From contig JAQWTL010000007.1 in assembly GCA_029242715.1 (NCBI GenBank), positions 62,001 through 126,000 of the forward strand: a stretch of DNA of 64,000 bases. The letters are read 5' to 3'. Under the pieces are notes generated by a model that saw nothing but the letters and a program-made list of their open reading frames with translations, was not told where the DNA came from and did no database searches. The stretch's first letter is position 1. Each line of letters opens with the position of its first letter. The stretch is from Phycisphaerales bacterium. Its GTDB lineage: Bacteria > Planctomycetota > Phycisphaerae > Phycisphaerales > SM1A02. A program made the position numbers and the translations under genes. Shown here piece after piece: positions 63,801 through 64,000 of this stretch.

Positions 63801-64000
63801 CTCCGGCTTCAAACCACCACCCACCTCCGGTGCCCATTTCAAGCTGGGACACCATTTCCTGCACGGTCTCAGCAATCTCCATGGCACGTGCATTCTCGAG
63901 CGGGATGGCCCTGATCTCGATCGATTCGGCAGCTTGTGGGCTATCGAACTGCTTGGCCAGTTGTTGAACCTGTACAAAATCCTCATCAGAAGCGGACACG
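57817..64000 (-). CDS. Giant type II/III-type secretin with at least 20 N1-like repeats (partial, 5' end outside window)
   Basis: More than 2060 residues, running off the right edge. The C-terminal 330 residues are a normal GspD-type secretin: VLIQLMLAEVTLEGGFDWGI, NRLNILANPSIMTANNEQAT, NVGETIYLP, GVILDVTPSINPDGFVRLDV, DGQTIILGGLI and IPFLGDLPLIGFLFR. Before it lie at least 20 tandem NolW/N1-like domains, each ending in a RTN-S-LVVSA motif (for example DERTNSLVVTT, DDRTNTLVIAA, DSRTNSLLVSG). Ordinary GspD has three such domains. The last 50 residues are acidic (DKPDSESDRGDE). No N0 domain or signal is visible because the start lies outside. It should form an outer-membrane channel with a very long periplasmic vestibule. 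Confidence 0.93.
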   Translation of the reverse strand, partial: VSASDEDFVQVQQLAKQFDSPQAAESIEIRAIPLENARAMEIAETVQEMVSQLEMGTGGGWWFEAGARKKLQGRMAVYPDNRLNALVVSGSEDSVEMVERIVDVMDADKTPSNKREMKVYRADNVSVNMLEDVINDLHGTNDRRRWWQPRTDQDVEIIVDNTRGALIVAALPNKHEEIATLIDELEMELAEDQSMIQTFALKGARARDVVAILRETLQLDATGESRGVSVRIDTDKPAVEVRGRVVADDRSNSLVVTAPAASLEVIETLIRQLDEEPAAIQVEYRIFQLEHALAEDVRWNLFDILPTMGDPNPRVSYNRIENQLIVSATPDQLKQIETIITEFDQPSVTDRSTRFIPLEFAEAEKVQEALTVFYGPFALDADTPSKLNVRIVADPASNSLVISAEAKEWDALQALITELDAEQYDASLQLKVIPLTYADAVSVARAINDAFQQQVRRGGKSNQETNRTQNRDGSRQDIETPTVLVQAEDWVRASAEPLTNSIVVSATRKTLGKIETIVSQLDVADHASLPPARLIPVRTANPERLAESVKKLYETPSREGRVNLRIVGDVESSTLIVRAPEEDFLQIMALAKALEEHGDDGGMGVYVIRLKDAPAARVADAIRSTFATRAKTLNAPLQVEIDSATNSLVVAATADLVDEIRDTVAQLDDLAPASGLGIFIIELEHVDPAEAIRVIKTIGLDRAQPEGSAMRLLGEPIRVSPLRGRSAVVVVASPADERTVTGIFKALDAEPELATAKMEVVLLKNAEAGAIATLLEQVLSPGSQQVNTPMAKAVQEQVRRLAVHQDGLNRPDVGLDLTMPIRIIPHETRNALLVSSSDSNVAAIIELVAMLDQLPVTDAVIVRMFPLENIAANDFARIVRTLFEQGKALGGVPGAKLFGIPAGMLGRAFMDQIAIAIDERTNTVIIAGKEDSVAAVEVISERLDSDLQSGWIEPRLVKLTWADAEKLAGTLNRVLVEGATDLPQAGPLQEQVGRIRMARMETSRVIESEVFQPMNRLIIEPQPEMRALVLVGPPINLDLVSELIAMLDVEAASPASTVRIYPVEHASAARLSSTIGNLFRQQVASGSVRKEDRVVIQADERTNSLVVTTSSRSFTIVESLLGALDSEMDPDLQEIRRVTVAHASASRLADVVQRLMDARVERLRLVEPETADLQRATIIPDDRTNTLVIAAGNESYDVIKMLVEQMDEPNLLENGLVEVVGVGDSNPDRLASAINSIMERRYADLPGHLKDRRQPLVLTDPRTSSLLVSADPEDLASIRNLVKQLLATPIAQAVDLHVIPVASGSNADRLAPRLQQLMRDRRQSLGDSATASDRVSVTAEISSNSLIVAASQENLMIVQEMVTLLVEAEAESASGREFEVLALRSSSADELVDVLDDLYVEEANRNRGSGTVRVTAEPRLNSIVVSAPRSDIDEIRTLVARLDGARPAYIIEIRHFPLKSANALETVRLIEEVLSGRGIGSRRGSTQQTTVLRYVREIEDALGETEFQVSAALRESISLTPDIRTNTVIVRAPHESIELIGRMIRDLDDSSEGSKNIRIFKLKNADALAMREVLNDLFRLDEGEDLLVLKPRDTDGFDMPAIEGIATIPGAESIVSGTELTAVPDPRQQLAITVDSRTNSLLVSGSPAYLDLVESVVNELDELEANERETFVYQLRNATAESVASVLGDFVAEEQRKLVQTLGGDQIGSAARLLEREITIRGDQKSNTLLVSTSPRYMDRIEEVIKQLDVDPPQVLIQLMLAEVTLEGGFDWGISVDASGDIGTVGLGGLYDLVAGTMAMGAPTLSIASSDFNIMLRALEKQNRLNILANPSIMTANNEQATINVGETIYLPTASQTYDTGLVSVPLEAKETGVILDVTPSINPDGFVRLDVTPTLSRVTDQLDEPAVGVTTPRIQQRTADTTVTVYDGQTIILGGLILEEYEYNEQSIPFLGDLPLIGFLFRGETENLRRTELVIVLTPHVIRSPADHGRITELTNQQVDLISVPESLREQIRKGRFDGEGIFDKDGNELQLKDLIEAEKYEGVLPEDKPDSESDRGDE
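58740..64000 (-). repeat. Tandem coding repeats of N1/NolW-like secretin domains (20 or more)
   Basis: Each repeat is about 70-150 codons. It consists of a strand-rich opening (hydrophobic I/V-P-L pattern such as VIPLTYADAVSVARAIND), a helix, a linker of variable length and the signature R-S/T-N-S/T-L-V-V-S-A followed by a helix ending in LD. The copies are diverged in sequence, so this is protein-level duplication, not recent DNA repeats. Inserts range from none to about 60 residues. Confidence 0.85.

Overview
The window reads as a chromosomal segment of a planctomycete, most likely of the class Phycisphaerae. This is inferred from gene content, not from a marker-gene search. The clues are a C-terminal dockerin-like EF-hand, planctomycete-style pseudopilins, two ECF sigma/anti-sigma cassettes, many lipoproteins and exported proteins of unknown function, a very large secretin, a membrane pyrophosphatase, and an F-type ATPase operon interrupted by a foreign gene. 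Coding density is high. I see no insertion sequence, prophage, CRISPR array or rRNA.

Layout. 1-8002: end of a dockerin-bearing protein, a pseudopilin, a lysine 6-aminotransferase (minus), a GspE/PilB-type ATPase, a membrane coiled-coil protein with a BRCT-like end, a LpxL-type acyltransferase, an orphan receiver protein and two small coupled unknowns. 8019-12839 (minus): an ECF sigma factor, probable anti-sigma factor, exported coiled-coil protein, OppC and OppD homologues and a SseB-like protein, all in one direction. 12937-16598: a CaCA exchanger, DnaB helicase, an HU/IHF protein with a good terminator, and a small lipoprotein. 16835-19775: TrkA and TrkH potassium uptake. 19782-20339 (minus): a solitary NuoI. 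20442-26677: atpZ-atpI-atpB-atpE-atpF-atpH-[SIMPL protein]-atpA-[lipoprotein]; atpG, atpD and atpC do not follow.

26773-33251: a HAL2/CysQ-type phosphatase, a SLC13-type transporter with RCK-C domains, a membrane EEP-family protein, a minus-strand pseudopilin and the second ECF sigma/anti-sigma pair. 33313-40156: a Uup-type ABC-F ATPase, a HIT protein, a strongly structured non-coding interval, a small lipoprotein, an MFS transporter and ribosomal protein S1. 40348-46635: exported unknowns, a barrel-less STN-domain protein, a MacB-like permease and a hybrid-free sensor histidine kinase. 46655-53004 (minus): rpsU, hppA, rsfS, an alpha/beta hydrolase with an Asp in the nucleophile position, trmB and a four-CxxC protein, tightly packed. 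53148-55387: a YacP-like nuclease, PdxH, PurE and tRNA-Gln(CUG). 55411-64000 (minus): a Met-rich exported protein, a lipoprotein and a secretin of more than 2060 residues that runs off the right edge.

The most unusual object is that secretin: at least 20 successive N1/NolW-like repeats precede a normal GspD-type C-terminal domain. Together with the scattered pseudopilins, the secretion ATPase, the membrane coiled-coil protein and the STN-domain protein, it suggests a dispersed and enlarged type II secretion-like apparatus. That link is inference. Other points of interest are the SIMPL gene inside the atp operon, the extra-membrane insertion in the pyrophosphatase, and a 263-bp long-range-paired RNA candidate at 35821-36083.
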